A stretch of 64,000 bases of DNA. Source: Branchiostoma floridae. Lineage: Eukaryota; Chordata; Leptocardii; Amphioxiformes; Branchiostomatidae. Shown in pieces: positions 45,813 through 55,939 of the stretch. The notes under the pieces were generated by a model. The model was not told the origin of the DNA and searched no databases. It was given only the letters and a program-made list of their open reading frames with translations. How positions within the stretch are numbered: the stretch's first letter is position 1; every line of letters begins with the position of its first letter. Made by a program: the position numbers and the translations under genes. The stretch spans positions 16,195,452 through 16,259,451 of the forward strand of contig NC_049996.1 in assembly GCF_000003815.2 (NCBI RefSeq), read 5' to 3'.

Positions 45813-48800
45813 CAAAGAATCATTGCTAATCAAACACTGGAATACGACTTGTTCTCGATTTTTGAACATTTTTGTTAGAAATTTGTTTGATTGGAGAAAT
45901 CATAGATTTTTCACCCTAGTCTACAAAACATCAAGAAATGTACACAGTGTCCTCAGATAGTAGTTAACCATCACCAGCATTACAGCAGATATTGTTCAAT
46001 CTAAACATAGCATGGAGTTCTAGCATCATGATCAGTCAAGATGCCCTTTATTCTTTTTTTCCCACAAAACACCAATGTTGCAGTTAATGCTCCAGTGGCC
46101 AATCTGGGGCTTCTGCATTCACTCAGGCAATTTTTTTTTATTTCTTCCGTTTTCACCACTTATTTAGGAATGTTTGCAAGGTTGAGTTCAGCTTGCCGTG
46201 AAATCTTTTCATTCATGTAAACTGAACAACATGCCGAAAAACAAACAGGCTAGTTTGCAATCCAAACTTCAACATTTCAGTCTTTCTTTGAAGCAGTCGA
46301 CAATACACAAGTCTTAGAAGTCAAAGTTCTGCACAAAACAAGTACAGCTCAAGTAACAGTTATGCAATACTTCCTTGCATTTTGTGTTGCAATCCTCTAT
46401 TTCTGTCTGCAAAGAATGCCATTAATTTATGGCAAACAAGTGATGTTTTGTTAGTGAACAGGTCAGCAAGCCAAAAAAACATGCCTACGATTTTCCTGTA
46501 TTAAAATTTTCTCTGTCATTTTTGTTATTAACTTTCCTAGTCATGCTATATGCTCAATTGGCACATTCCCTACCTCCACTGCACATGGTACAGTCCTGAC
46601 TAACAGTGGCTGTACCAAGAACAGGAAGGTTCCATTCTGAGCCAAGGGGTGTTAGTAGGGAAATCATGCAGAGGACAAGTTGCACCAAAGATGGATGGAA
46701 AACAAAAATGACAGAAACAGGAACTTCTTTTAATTTCCAAGTCACTAAAGCCCAAACAATTTTTAAGCATAAAATCTTCTATATCTTGTAAAAATAAACG
46801 TGACTGAAAATTTGCCAATTTGCTTCAAAACCTAAATGTTATAATCCATCTAGTCAAAGTAAGAACATGTTTGATAATACATTTGATGTACCCATTTTTC
46901 TTTCAAAATTAACAAGTTGACAATTTAGAATCTAAAACAAGCTGAATACTGGAATCAAAATTTTTCACCTCTTGAAATTCCTCAGAAATATAATGATTTT
47001 CTTTATCTTAAACTGTTTATTCCAAATAAAGAAGATTTTGGAATCTGGAATGAACTTTGTAAAATCAGTTCCTGTTTGTGCTTCTGTTTTGTCCATGTTT
47101 GTTGCATCGTTACATTTCCTGACGGGAGGAACTTACGAATACCACTAGGGCGCTCGACGTAGTCATATTCCGGCTTCACGAAGGCCTTCCTCCTTTCCTC
47201 GAGCACCTGGCTAGGAATCAGGCCCGCCGGGCCGTTATTCTCCGCGTTTGCCGCCTGGAACGAACCAATCACAAACATGCTTTCATAACGGTGAACCAAT
47301 CACAGGACTCGAGACATTCACACCCACCTTCCTTGAGAGAGAGAAGCTGCCTGATTGGCTGAAAAGCTGACCAATCAGACAGAGTAATGGCAATATATTT
47401 GTCTGACAAGTTTTTCTGTAATGCCTTCATCCAACATGTTTTATGCCTGGACCATTTCTGAACAGGAAACAGATTTCGAAAAATTTTCTCTGAACATTTT
47501 CTTTTCTTTTACTTCATGAAATATGCTATGCATAACTATTTTCCAGCAAGTCAAACCTGCACAACTGATCACCTCTACATAAGGACCACCAATCCTGGCC
47601 ACTGTACCACTTTTTGTGGTCCAATAGAAAATTTTCCACATTGACACAGGCATTAAGTAGTGAATACCTGTCCACATAGACCACTCCTAAGTGGTCTTCT
47701 TGGGTAGGTTTGACTGTTTTTGGTTTTGTTTAAAGTCTTTCTGAAAAATGTGGTATAAGGCATAAAGAATGCTGGATAAGGCTTGTTGACATCCATGCCC
47801 CTTTCTGAACTCGCAGCCCTGAAAAAAGGCTGAATTTCCGCAGTGATGTCTTGAGCCTGTGAAAGATTTTTAAAAACATGCCCGGTGAGTTTGCGGAAGT
47901 GCGTACGTTTGTACCACTTCTTCCTGACGGGTTCCTGGTGCACGTACGCTTTCCTTCGCTCCTCTAGAGTCTGGCTCGGAACCAGCCCTGCCGTAATGGT
48001 ATGGTCGAGGAGCCGCGCCTGCAACAAACCGGTACACAACCGCATATAGGGTGGTGTGAGCAAAGTTAGAAACCAGCAGTTAGTGGGAATTCCACTTGTG
48101 GTCACAACTTGCAAGACAGTGCCGCACTCTGTACTGTTAGAAAGAAAAGCATTCCCCCATTCATCAGGCAGACTGTAGAACCAAATGAGTGAGTTAGTCG
48201 AATCTTGTAAACATGCCGACATCCAAACTCTACATGCCAGACAAACCATTGGCAGGGTTGATATCAAACGCTGACAAAACTTTTCTTGATGTAAAATGGA
48301 GGTTAGTATAAAAGAGGTTAATAGAAATGAAAAATTATAGAGGAAATTGCTAAACTTTACTTCCAGCACAGAAAGATTGTCATAAGTATCAGAAAGTCTA
48401 TGCCGCCCGTCTCTGTTGAGCATGGGCCGGTGGGCTCTAATACTTTCTGATACTTATGACCCCCTCCTGCAAAAGTGGTGTGTTCCTGACGTCACTGCTG
48501 GAGATAGGGTCATTCTGTGAACAAGGCCAATGGAGTTCGGCCGAAAATTTAGAGGGTAAGTCCCTATATTTTTCCGTGTTGGAAGTAAAGTTTAGCAATT
48601 TCCTCTATAATGTATTCTACCAACACAGATGAACTTTCATGCTAAGACAAATGAATAATCTTTTTAATAGATAGTAAGAAGGTCTTGGTTGCTGTTTCAT
48701 TCAAATCAGCCACATGCCTGGAATAAACAGCTCACACATTTCCCAACACAATCCTGCTGCACATTTCAGATCCCACATTAGGTGCAGAAGAGTTACAAAT

Positions 48801-51800
48801 ATTTTGATCATTGCAGCTGCAGATTGATGATACAGAAAGGAGCAAAATGGAAAAGCAAGAAAATCGACAAAATAGGTAACTAAGGTTTTGCTGGCATCTC
48901 TTTTTTCTAACATTCCAACATTGAAATTGATTGAAATTTTCGATAAAATTGTCCCAGTAAGATTTTTGTGACACATGAAATTGTGAAGGTGTCAAGAGAA
49001 TCTGATGACAGAATTACACAATGCAATATCAGCCAACAGTTCAGTAACTGTCTGTCAGCTTCTTCAGGGCAATACTGACCGGTATTTTGTCACACCAAGT
49101 GTTGCCATGAGGCAGGTGACAGATGATTACCAAACTGTCTGTGATTTTCTGTCTTGGTTCTCAATACAGAATCTTTAAATGAATATGGTATCGAGTTATC
49201 CTTTAACTTAAGGAAATCATTCAAGGAAATATTCTTGAAATGTTTGACTTCTCGAGACGTACCTGCCACCAGTTGGTGTCGTCTTGGTTGACGATCTGGA
49301 GAACGTCTCCCTTCTGGAAGGCGAGTCCGGCCTCCTTACAGGGGATCAGGTTGTCCTTGGCTGGGTCGTAGTCAAAGTGGGTCTTCACATACACCTGGGG
49401 GAACAAGAGATTTATCTAAGTCATATTATGAACTTGCAGGTGAGGGCAAGGGATGGCAACCCTTCTACTTTGGCATTGGATGGCTGAGCAGACACATTAC
49501 TGAGAGATCATGGGTTTGACTCTTGGCTAGAAACTGGGAAAGGAACCTCACAAATTTATCCTCAATTCACCCAGGTGTAAAATGGGTACCTGACTTTGGT
49601 TGTGGAGGTAAAAGGTGGTGGAAGGAGAGGAATGGGTTCCACCTGCCAATACCAGGCCCTAGACACAGTGGATAACAACCCACTGCATTTCATTTCATTT
49701 ATCTATTTAACCTGTACCTATGGCTATCTTTACCATTGTTTGGGATCAGTCACACCTGGAGTTATATTCCTTAACATATGTGCTTCAGACACAATCCTTC
49801 ATTCTATACTTACGACATGTATCTGCATACCTAAGACATGTACCCACGAACATAGGACACACACCTTCATACCTAAGACACGTACCTGAGTGGCGGGCAG
49901 GTTCTCCTGGTAGCTGGGGAGGATCTTCAGCGTGATGCTGCCGGTGGCGTTCTTTAAGTAATCCTGCAGCGCCTCGGGGCTGTTAGAGACGTCTTTGCCG
50001 TTAATCTCCTTGATGATGTCACCAACGTGGAGTAGACCTGGGGGGGCACACAGGGGGTTACCGGTATTTCACATGGCATGGGGGGGTCTGCAAGGGGGGT
50101 CCATAACATGTTGCACACTTGGGGGGGCACAGGGGCGTATTTCATATGGGATAGGGGGGAGATCCCCAATAAGTAGCTGCCTGGGGGGGAACAGGGTGTT
50201 TATTTCAACTTACACCAGGGGGAAGGAATTAGGTGTGTGCGGAGGGCGTGAGCTGGAGGGCTGAAAATGCTAATGTGCTTGTTGCCTTTCGTGCACCAAA
50301 AATTGGAGCTGTGCAGATACTTTTTGAGTTTGACTGTGGGTGGAACCACTGCACATACATATTTGTGTAGGGTAACATTTGCAAAGGAATAGTCAAACTA
50401 TTATGGACATTTTCAGGTGTCAGAAAAAAACACCTGTATCATATCTTTTTTAAAAATCTTTTGACGTTACCTATTATTTAAGATTGAAGCTCTGGAGACA
50501 GGCAGTAACTTCTTGACTTTGTTTTATTTTTCTGATGTTCCACTTTATTTTATGTCACGCATCCAAAATTTCCAGTCTACCTAGATTTTACTTAGTGTTA
50601 AATACACCAATGCTCTTAATAGTCTTATCCCCCAAACTAAATTTTGCACCCTGGACTGTCATCATGACGTAGAAACGGAATGGAATACAGTACTAAACTA
50701 CAGTGCTAAAAGAACGTCTAAGAAGCAAATTAACAACTCGAGATTGTAGATTCAAACTGGATTTTAGATGACCACTCTGATTGGATGATCTGATTTTCTA
50801 ATAATACTCATGTTGCATCATTCTTCCCCATTATGATTCCATTTATTTCTGAACATAATTCAATTAAAGTTATCATTTTCCATGATTTCTGGACCCCTTG
50901 AAAATCAAACAAATTGCTGTAGGGGCTCGGCAGATGATTTGATGATCAAATAAATAAAAACAAAAATAAAGAACCAACCATCAAAATAACTGCTGCCGAT
51001 GCCTGCAAGGACAAAATTTGTCCAAATATAATGCCAGCACTGCTTTACAAGGGATCACTAAAAAAAGCAAATCTACACTTCTAACAGTGTGACCAATGAA
51101 CATAGCAGCTTCCACTATCAAGCAAACAAGCAAGCAAACAAACAAAACATTATGAATGAATAGTGAATTTTATGACAACAACACTTTCATAACAAGAATT
51201 GGGAGTTACTGTTAATACAGAAATGTTTGCGGTTTTCGCAGTGACCACCGCAAACATTTTTCTATTATGGTATTAGACTGCAGTCTATAGTGTTACAGCG
51301 ACCTCAAAACCACCGCGAAAAAGAGCCCCTTTTCCAACTACCACAAGATTGAATCCCTGCGAACTTAAAAGCATTTACAGTACTTGCAATGGATCCATCT
51401 TTTGCTACTGGTATGTGATGTTCGAGACACATGCACAACTGCAGCAACTGGTCATAAGTACCAGGTATCCTGTGTCACACCCCATCTATGTTCAATGTTG
51501 TACACTGCCTCCCCCACTACTCTTACAAAGAAATCTGAATCTAGACTTTGGCACTTTGGCTTAAATGTCACATTTCAGAAGTAGCATTAGACTGATCCAG
51601 CTAGCTGAAAGTTTTGGGTTACAGTAAGTCCCTATCCTTCTATGTGTTGGCTTTATTCAATCTTCATTCATAATGTCAGCACTAACACAAATGAACAAAC
51701 AAATAAACAAACAAACACCACCCACCTTGCCTGTCAATCATGCCGCCGTGCATGATCCTAGCGATGACCAGTTCTCCGTTCTCGACCTTGAGCGTGACCC

Positions 51801-52362
51801 CTAGAGGCTCCCCCTCGGACTTGCGGATGCCGACCATGCGGATGGCGTCGCCGGGCGCCATGCCGTTGTACGCAGGAGGCGGCGGGGACGAGAGCTGGAC
51901 CGGGGACGGTGGAGGGGTCTCGTACGACTTGGCTGCGACCGCGTCGTGAGCCTCCAGCAGAGCCTGTAAACAACAACAACAACAAATAAACAAATAGCTG
52001 GAAAAAAAGTCAAACTTGAGGAATCAGATGTGAAAGTCTGTACCTGTGGGTCCAGAGTTTCAGAGAGTGAATATATTTTTTCCTACTAACTCTATTTTCA
52101 TCTTCGCTCCATAGCTAAATCTCTACTTTATACTTCAACTAGCCGGGAACCAAAGAAGTAGACCATTGTGGTATAAAGCACAGTTAGCAATAAAATCCTG
52201 ATATCCGACCTTGAAGTGTGGCTCGTTGAGCAGGCCAGAGAGTTCCGCAGCGTCGTTGCTCCCGGCGATGACAGGGTTCAAGTCCGTCACGATGTCGTCA
52301 ACGAGCTTCAGGTTCTCCTCGCGAACAGGCTCGAGCTTCTGTTCCTCTAGACGGTCGTGAGC
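33114..52362 (-). CDS. MPP2/6: MPP2/MPP6-type MAGUK scaffold (L27-PDZ-SH3-GuK), 3' part
   Basis: Exons in transcript order: 52362-52210, 51963-51726, 50037-49886, 49394-49263, 48018-47907 or 47254-47137, 45086-45021, 44619-44458, 39888-39686, 38921-38793, 33290-33114. They sum to 1524 nt (1530 with the other SH3-end exon): 507 or 509 residues plus stop, all in phase. Product: C-terminal half of an L27 domain, PDZ, SH3, a basic hook region ([10 protein letters not shown]) and guanylate kinase-like domain, ending [11 protein letters not shown]. Near-identity to vertebrate MPP6/MPP2 in blocks such as [20 protein letters not shown] (MHGG here), [12 protein letters not shown] and FGTTMP supports a pre-duplication MPP2/6 (Drosophila Varicose) orthologue. 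Role: membrane-associated scaffold at junctions and synapses. GuK domains of this family bind phosphopeptides and are not active kinases (family knowledge). Confidence 0.9.
33281..33490. repeat. 38-39-bp tandem repeat seeded at the last exon's acceptor
   Basis: Six units begin at about 33281, 33319, 33358, 33396, 33435 and 33472. The first contains the true exon start and acceptor (plus strand GGTCATTGTC|CTGCAGGG). Later units keep GGTCATTGTCcTGcAGGG, so several retain the acceptor-like CAG in the minus reading. Confidence 0.85.
33510..33700. repeat. diverged ~32-bp tandem repeat
   Basis: Units such as ACCCAGGTCATAGCTGTTAT and AATCCAGGTTATAGCTGTTG. Intronic. Confidence 0.7.
33812..33911. other. 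assembly gap (100 N)
   Basis: Exactly 100 N, a placeholder length. The missing sequence lies inside the cassette-exon intron next to a tandem repeat, the likely cause of the break. Confidence 1.
33989..34033 (-). CDS. MPP2/6: candidate cassette exon, 45 nt
   Basis: Acceptor CCCCTAG, donor CTTG|GTACGT. Phase 0 at both ends; reads [15 protein letters not shown]. Confidence 0.5.
34090..34360. repeat. two diverged direct copies, ~125 bp
   Basis: Both contain TTTGTGATnTGnTnAAACGAAC, GGAAATAnGCAA and CAAAGAAA in the same order. Intronic. Confidence 0.65.
34733..34762 (-). CDS. MPP2/6: candidate cassette exon, 30 nt
   Basis: Acceptor TACCAG, donor CGAT|GTGGGT. Phase 0; reads [10 protein letters not shown]. 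The polypyrimidine tract is weak; the least certain of the set. Confidence 0.3.
34905..35080. repeat. 18-bp tandem repeat, about nine units
   Basis: Unit ATTCCAAGGTCATATCAT, with drift toward the right end. The open frames across it (IPRSYH and TLEYDM repeats) are artefacts of the 18-bp period. Confidence 0.9.
35248..35286 (-). CDS. MPP2/6: candidate cassette exon, 39 nt
   Basis: Acceptor CCTTCTCAG, donor ACAGG|GTAAAA. Phase 0; reads [13 protein letters not shown]. Confidence 0.5.
35639..35695 (-). CDS. MPP2/6: candidate cassette exon, 57 nt
   Basis: Acceptor TATCCCCAG, donor AGAGG|GTGGGT. Phase 0; reads [19 protein letters not shown]. Its end (NLIQR) resembles the end of the 60-nt candidate (NLIHR). 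Confidence 0.5.
35918..35965 (-). CDS. MPP2/6: candidate cassette exon, 48 nt
   Basis: Acceptor GTTTCCAG, donor AAAAAG|GTTCTT (weak). Phase 0; reads [16 protein letters not shown]. Shares DRQSF with the 33-nt candidate. Confidence 0.45.
36213..36246. repeat. (GATT)n microsatellite
   Basis: Eight or more tandem TGAT/GATT units. The same motif is at 45775-45812. Confidence 0.95.
36260..36319 (-). CDS. MPP2/6: candidate cassette exon, 60 nt
   Basis: Acceptor CACTCTAG, donor CACAGG|GTCGGT. Phase 0; reads [12 protein letters not shown] then TMGNLIHR. Confidence 0.45.
36778..36810 (-). CDS. MPP2/6: candidate cassette exon, 33 nt
   Basis: Acceptor ATCTCACAG, donor AACAG|GTGCAG. Phase 0; reads [11 protein letters not shown], similar to DRQSFIEKK in the 48-nt candidate. 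Confidence 0.5.
37329..37364 (-). CDS. MPP2/6: candidate cassette exon, 36 nt
   Basis: Acceptor CCCATCAG, donor GACG|GTCGGA. Phase 0; reads [12 protein letters not shown]. Confidence 0.4.
37565..37663 (-). CDS. MPP2/6: candidate cassette exon, 99 nt
   Basis: Acceptor CTCTCTAG, donor AAGAAG|GTCTGA (weak). Phase 0; 33 codons, [19 protein letters not shown] then [14 protein letters not shown]. Highly charged, like the other candidates in this intron. Confidence 0.5.
37755..38235. repeat. ~143-bp diverged tandem repeat, four copies
   Basis: GCAGTACnnCC followed by CACAAGGAGGCGCTCATGCT and ACATG recurs near 37759, 37899, 38040 and 38187. Confidence 0.7.
38455..38823 (-). repeat. tandem array of the GuK exon's 3' end with its splice donor
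   Basis: The 38793-38921 exon ends, in the minus reading, GGGCGACCACCAAAACTC TCACG|GTAATAAAC. About 30 nt of exon plus the donor and an AAAC run are copied at about 38494, 38555, 38611 and 38730, besides the true copy at 38790. A fifth intron copy near 38672 carries the next exon part (CTCGGCTCGTGCCTG on the plus strand). Units are 55-60 bp apart, separated by (GTTT)n. Confidence 0.9.
38793..38921 (-). CDS. MPP2/6: MPP exon: GuK central part
   Basis: 129 nt, phase 0 at both ends: [20 protein letters not shown] then [20 protein letters not shown] and TLT. Acceptor CCCTCCAG; donor TCACG|GTAATA. Confidence 0.95.
39072..39106 (-). pseudogene. partial duplicate of the 38793-38921 exon (5' end and acceptor)
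   Basis: CCCCTCTCCAG then [12 protein letters not shown] and an immediate stop. About 30 of 35 bases match the true exon start, then similarity ends. Confidence 0.85.
39265..39680. repeat. minisatellite, ~36-bp unit
   Basis: Units of AGAGTTCAGTGACCCCcATG ACcCCAGGTTACC repeat on both sides of the duplicated exon piece at 39513-39596. Confidence 0.85.
39513..39596 (-). pseudogene. partial duplicate of the 39686-39888 exon (3' part and donor)
   Basis: Reads [20 protein letters not shown] then ILDVNPQ and the donor CCGCAG|GTCAGTAG. It differs from the true exon at few positions (R to C, K to E). No acceptor: upstream it runs into minisatellite. Confidence 0.9.
39686..39888 (-). CDS. MPP2/6: MPP exon: GuK, EGNLYGT segment
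   Basis: 203 nt. [18 protein letters not shown], then [40 protein letters not shown] and [10 protein letters not shown]. Acceptor CCCTTTCAG; starts with two bases of a split codon and ends in phase 0. Confidence 0.95.
39836..40690 (-). repeat. tandem array derived from the 39686-39888 exon's 5' end and acceptor
   Basis: Six diverged copies with a period of about 110-145 bp stand at about 39970, 40112, 40222, 40356, 40490 and 40647. In the minus reading several still translate like the exon: [24 protein letters not shown] and [11 protein letters not shown] against [12 protein letters not shown]. Each is followed by a CAGA/GTCT-rich spacer and GTTAGCGGAGAAAC-type intron sequence. Confidence 0.85.
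39889..44457 (-). other. large MPP intron
   Basis: Beyond the junction repeats and the element at 40748-41011, no exon was recognised. 42385-42430 (CCATATCCAGTTGCTTGAGT) is a dispersed repeat also at about 31600 and 34540. 43805-43940 has ~38-bp units with GCAGCAATGgcATGGTTTTG. Confidence 0.5.
40748..41011. mobile_element. MITE, TIR about 30 bp
   Basis: CGATCTAGACACAGTTTTTCCCGATATCTG at the left and CAGATATCGGTAAAAACTGTGTCTAGATTGG at the right are inverted. Non-coding. Confidence 0.8.
44458..44619 (-). CDS. MPP2/6: MPP exon: start of GuK
   Basis: [20 protein letters not shown] then [20 protein letters not shown] and [27 protein letters not shown] is the degenerate P-loop of MPP GuK domains, lacking the canonical GxxxxGKS/T lysine. 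Donor CCCC|GTACGT. Confidence 0.95.
45021..45086 (-). CDS. MPP2/6: MPP exon: basic hook region
   Basis: 66 nt: [20 protein letters not shown]. The KKKKMMYL stretch is diagnostic for MPP2/6. Acceptor CTCCACAG, donor CGCAG|GTGAGA. Confidence 0.95.
45775..45812. repeat. (GATT)n microsatellite
   Basis: About nine tandem units, intronic. Confidence 0.95.
47137..47254 (-). CDS. MPP2/6: MPP alternative SH3-end exon B
   Basis: 118 nt, acceptor CGTTCCAG, donor [30 protein letters not shown] then [19 protein letters not shown]. Completes the SH3 after WWQ. Same entry and exit phase as exon A. Confidence 0.9.
47907..48018 (-). CDS. MPP2/6: MPP alternative SH3-end exon A
   Basis: 112 nt, acceptor TTTGTTGCAG, donor [30 protein letters not shown] then [17 protein letters not shown]. 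Alignable with exon B through AGL(I/V)PSQxLEERRKA(F/Y)V. Both leave a single C, so either joins the next exon; joining both would duplicate the SH3 end. Confidence 0.85.
48336..48607. mobile_element. foldback MITE, same family as 23531-23772
   Basis: Ends ATAGAGGAAATTGCTAAACTTTACTTCCAGCAC inverted. A further inverted pair CATAAGTATCAGAAAGT lies inside, probably a nested element. Inserted in the intron between SH3 exons. Confidence 0.85.
49263..49394 (-). CDS. MPP2/6: MPP exon: SH3
   Basis: 132 nt, phase 0. [20 protein letters not shown] then [20 protein letters not shown] and NWWQ: SH3 ALYDY-equivalent HFDYDP and the WW pair. Confidence 0.95.
49886..50037 (-). CDS. MPP2/6: MPP exon: PDZ second half
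   Basis: 152 nt. [20 protein letters not shown] then [20 protein letters not shown] and [10 protein letters not shown]. Donor CTCAG|GTACGT. Confidence 0.95.
50038..50225. repeat. G-run-rich diverged tandem repeat
   Basis: GGGGGG runs every 20-50 bp begin directly at the PDZ exon's acceptor. Potential G-quadruplex on the plus (C-rich on the transcript) strand. Confidence 0.7.
51207..51382. mobile_element. MITE, TACTGTaAATnCAnnnAnGTTCGCGG family
   Basis: Ends TACTGTTAATACAGAAATG and GCATTTACAGTA. The interior has ACCGCAAACATTTTTC. The same family at 56579-56790 and 63883-64000. Confidence 0.8.
51726..51963 (-). CDS. MPP2/6: MPP exon: L27 end, linker and PDZ first half
   Basis: 238 nt. [20 protein letters not shown] then a Pro-rich linker and [20 protein letters not shown] then [26 protein letters not shown] is the PDZ carboxylate-binding loop. 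Confidence 0.95.
52210..52362 (-). CDS. MPP2/6: MPP exon: L27 domain
   Basis: 153 nt, phase 0. [20 protein letters not shown] then [20 protein letters not shown] and [11 protein letters not shown]. The N-terminal L27 part and the start codon are not in the window as far as I can see. Confidence 0.95.
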
Positions 52363-52429
52363 CTGGAAAATACGCAAAAAATCTCTATTACAAACCCTTA
52401 TAATGAGCCAATACATCACTTAAACAATC

Positions 52430-52530
52430 GCAAACAGGCTCGAGCTTCTGTTCCTCAAGATGACAGTGAGCCTAAGAAATATGCAAAATATCGCTATTCA
52501 GAAACTTTAACCATTAAAGGTTATCCGAAC
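52430..52530 (-). repeat. partial duplicate of the L27 exon's 5' end and acceptor
   Basis: CAGGCTCGAGCTTCTGTTCCTC is repeated about 110 bp from the true exon end, with the acceptor region (TTCTTAG in the minus reading) and about 30 bp of intron. Diverged; its frame is not continued. Confidence 0.85.
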
Positions 52531-53469
52531 ACTCACAAACAAGCCGAAGTATTTATTCCTATTCATGAGACTGTAAAAACAGTTTTTAAATCCCGTCCCA
52601 AGCACTGCAAAACTCTCCAGTAGTGTGCAAGTCAAGTGAGCGGTAGCTGGATCTGAACCGATGGGCAATTTATGGCAATTTATAACTTTATAGAAAAACA
52701 GTAATTCTTCCATAAGCACCAATTTGACACCTTCAAACTTGTGATATTCCTTCCTATGTGTAATATACTTAAAGTTAAACAGCACTGAGCTGAGCACACC
52801 AAAACTGTACATGTACATACCAACATCAATCCAGGTACAAAAAAAAATGACAAAGGCTATGAAAAAACCATGTGCTGAGCTTCCGAGGCAATGTTTATTA
52901 ATAGCCCATCAATACTGATGATAGGCGCTATAAATATTCAGGTCGATGGAGGTTAAGGTCAATGAGCGATCCCTGAAGATCATCCATTATATTATACTAT
53001 CAAGAAAGGCAAGAAAATACAAAACCTGCCTAGTATAAAATCAAAAACTATGCTTGACAACAGGATGTGGCTTTATGAATTCTTACATGACCATAAAACT
53101 ATTAATACAAAAATTCCTATTTCATAACTGGCATTGGACAATAATCTCATAAAAAATCACCTGCGGGTTAACTCTTTTAGGGAACAAAATCATTGGATTA
53201 AAGCAAAAGGTGCTAAACAACACCACCCTCTTACTTCCTATCCTCTTCAATGTCAAGTTTCTTACAAATCCTAGCTATAGCAAGCTGAAATTGAAAGCTG
53301 ACTGTACACACAAGTCACCAGTCACACAGACTTCCCTACCTGCGACTGTTATCACCAAACTGGATCAAACCCTGGGCTTGGGCTCCTACTACTAGTCTTT
53401 TTACAATATCATGTAGATTTAGGAGGAGAAATATCTCATGTTTTGGATAATTATCAAAAGCAAAAATCT

Positions 53470-54373
53470 AACGTCTCCGGTCCTAATTCCGACCTATCCC
53501 TAATCCCGAACTAGTTGGAAAAACGAGCAGTGCTGCGATACGCATGAGTGCCCCTCATGATATGGGCCGTGACAGTTGACTAAGTTACTCTCTTGAATAC
53601 CACACGGTAAAAACATTTGTTTAAGTTCGAAAGTACCAACAACCAATGCTTGAAAATTTGCTTGGATTTTACCGCTCTGGCGAGAGTTGACGAGCGAACA
53701 GCGTACGAACATGGCCTTCAACACGGCGGAATTATTCAGTGTAGAATACTTAACATCACTGCATGACGCCTCATGTATAAACAGTGATAGTTAAACTTTA
53801 CAACAAGCTACACCTATGTCATGATAGTGTATTTCTTGCTTGATAATCGGAGCTAACACGACGTGCGATTTTTCACGCATCTTCGAGTCCGCCATTTTTA
53901 TCGACCACATGATTTGAAGTCATGTGACCTCCACCATGTAAACAACAACACGCCGTCGATACCATTTTGGATTAAATCGCGCCGCAACTGTTGGCGGAAT
54001 GAAAAGACTGAGCTCTGTTTTCGACAGAAATATAGTTATCAAGTATTTCAATGGCAGTTTCGGTGTTTTAAATGCTTGACTATGTCCATAAATCACACTG
54101 TAGTTGCATAGTTCGGGATTATGGCACACATTTTTGCGATGGAACGTTCCACATGCAAATGAACCTAAAACCATCTGTAGCTTCCGCGAGATGTAATGCT
54201 CCGACGCAAAGCGCATCACTTGAGAAAAATACACGCCTGTCAAGCTTTAATCACGGTTATATGTACAGTACAAGATGAAAGCTCAACTCACAATGGTTAA
54301 GTGTCAAGTACACATTTACAAAACAAGTGTGCGTTCGTGTAGAACATAGGTCGGAATTAGGACCGGAGACGTT
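53470..54373. mobile_element. DNA element with 28-bp perfect TIRs
   Basis: AACGTCTCCGGTCCTAATTC and CGACCTAT at 53470-53497 are exactly inverted at 54346-54373. The 850-bp interior shows no transposase. Confidence 0.85.
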
Positions 54374-54419
54374 ACCAACGACCAAATGATGCAATCTTGC
54401 AGTGACAGATTAAAAAAAA

Positions 54420-55785
54420 ATACTGTAATTCCTGTTTTATTAACGGTAACTTTATGTTCACGGTTTTCACGGTGACGTCTGTGCCGCGAAGTTATCATTG
54501 CCGTTAAAAAATCATTCGTCTTTCGCCCCCCTCCCCCTTCTCCGCTACCATCCAAGTACTTAGAACTAGTACTTACTAGTACGTTACGAATGTCTTATCC
54601 ATTCACACAACACACTTTCAACACGCAACGATCGCCACAATAACAACTCAAACACAAATTCTCCTCAAGAAATAAAACATTTATTCTACAAGCACAAAAT
54701 TGTGTCATTTCTTTTACTTATGTTCATGTTTACGTTACGATAACATAAACCGCTATTTTGTTTACATCGCCGCTAGCAGGCAGCATGTGTACATTTACAA
54801 ACTAAAAAACTACTACAGTGCTATTCAAGCAAGGAATTACTACAGGATCATCACTGAAAGTACTAGTACTAGTACAAAAAATGACTCGTATATTTGTACA
54901 ACTACAGCTAGCGATACATAAAAAAAATGTTACAAAATGGCGGTACCCAAGCCAAGCGTTAGACAAAGGAATTTTCAACAAAGTCGCGGAATTTCAGGTG
55001 ATGAGTACAAATAAACCAGCGAATTTACTGAAATACCAGTATGTTGTAAAAATAAAAGTTGATTCAACACATATACGATACAGGGAGTCATTATTGTATA
55101 GAAATGTGCCACCGGCGACCGGAGGAAAAAGAAACATATCGGCTTTGTTTACTAACAAAACTTACGTACACGCCGTGACATGGCTGCGATAACAATCTAC
55201 TTAGTACATTATCATCGTTTAACTAGATTTCTACAAGTTAAAAACAGAACAAAAAATAAAACTGAGTAGTACCGGTCTTTACAAATACAAGTAATGGCTA
55301 TGGAATTACAGCAACTAAGATTCACAACAATAATAGCGGGGAAATTTTTACGACTAGAAACGTGGCAAACAAAACTCCGCTTACATGCCGAAAAAAAGAC
55401 GTTCGTTTCATAATTCTGAGTTGGAACTACAGTAAATATCGGAGAGATAAACTCTTCACCTTCTTGTGTACAATTTGTGTACAATTTGTGTCCACAAATT
55501 ACGCTGAAAGTTTAAAACTTAGCGCCGTCTTTCACGCCGAAAATATTTCAAAATGGCGCCCGCGTCGCTTGTGTTTGGCGTGGGTATCCCGTCAGCCTAT
55601 GCGGCAAATGTGATTGCGACATATCAGGGGTCATTGGCCCTGTTGCGTTCCGTGCGCTGTCATCAAATCACGGCCGAAACAGGCCGACTTTCTTTTGGTG
55701 AACCGCCGCCACCGCGAACATAGAGTGCCGTTAACACTTAATTTTTTCTCACACCGCGAAATTTTGCTACCGTGAACATAAAGTA
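54420..55785. mobile_element. possible ~1.35-kb element, TTTATGTTCACGG ends
   Basis: TAACTTTATGTTCACGGTTTTC at the left and ACCGTGAACATAAAGTAG at the right are inverted; CCGCGAA words lie near both ends. Related in style to the GTTCGCGG MITEs. No transposase recognised. Confidence 0.45.
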
Positions 55786-55939
55786 GTCCCGTGCATGTAT
55801 AGCCTGATTTAATCGCGCTTCTTAGGCCCGTACTAGAGGCTATAAGCTCCGGATAGCGGAGTTTGCGTTACACAGACTAGTACACATACAAATGTATGTC
55901 CCTATATCCAGTGTTCACATATAATACAATCATGTATAG

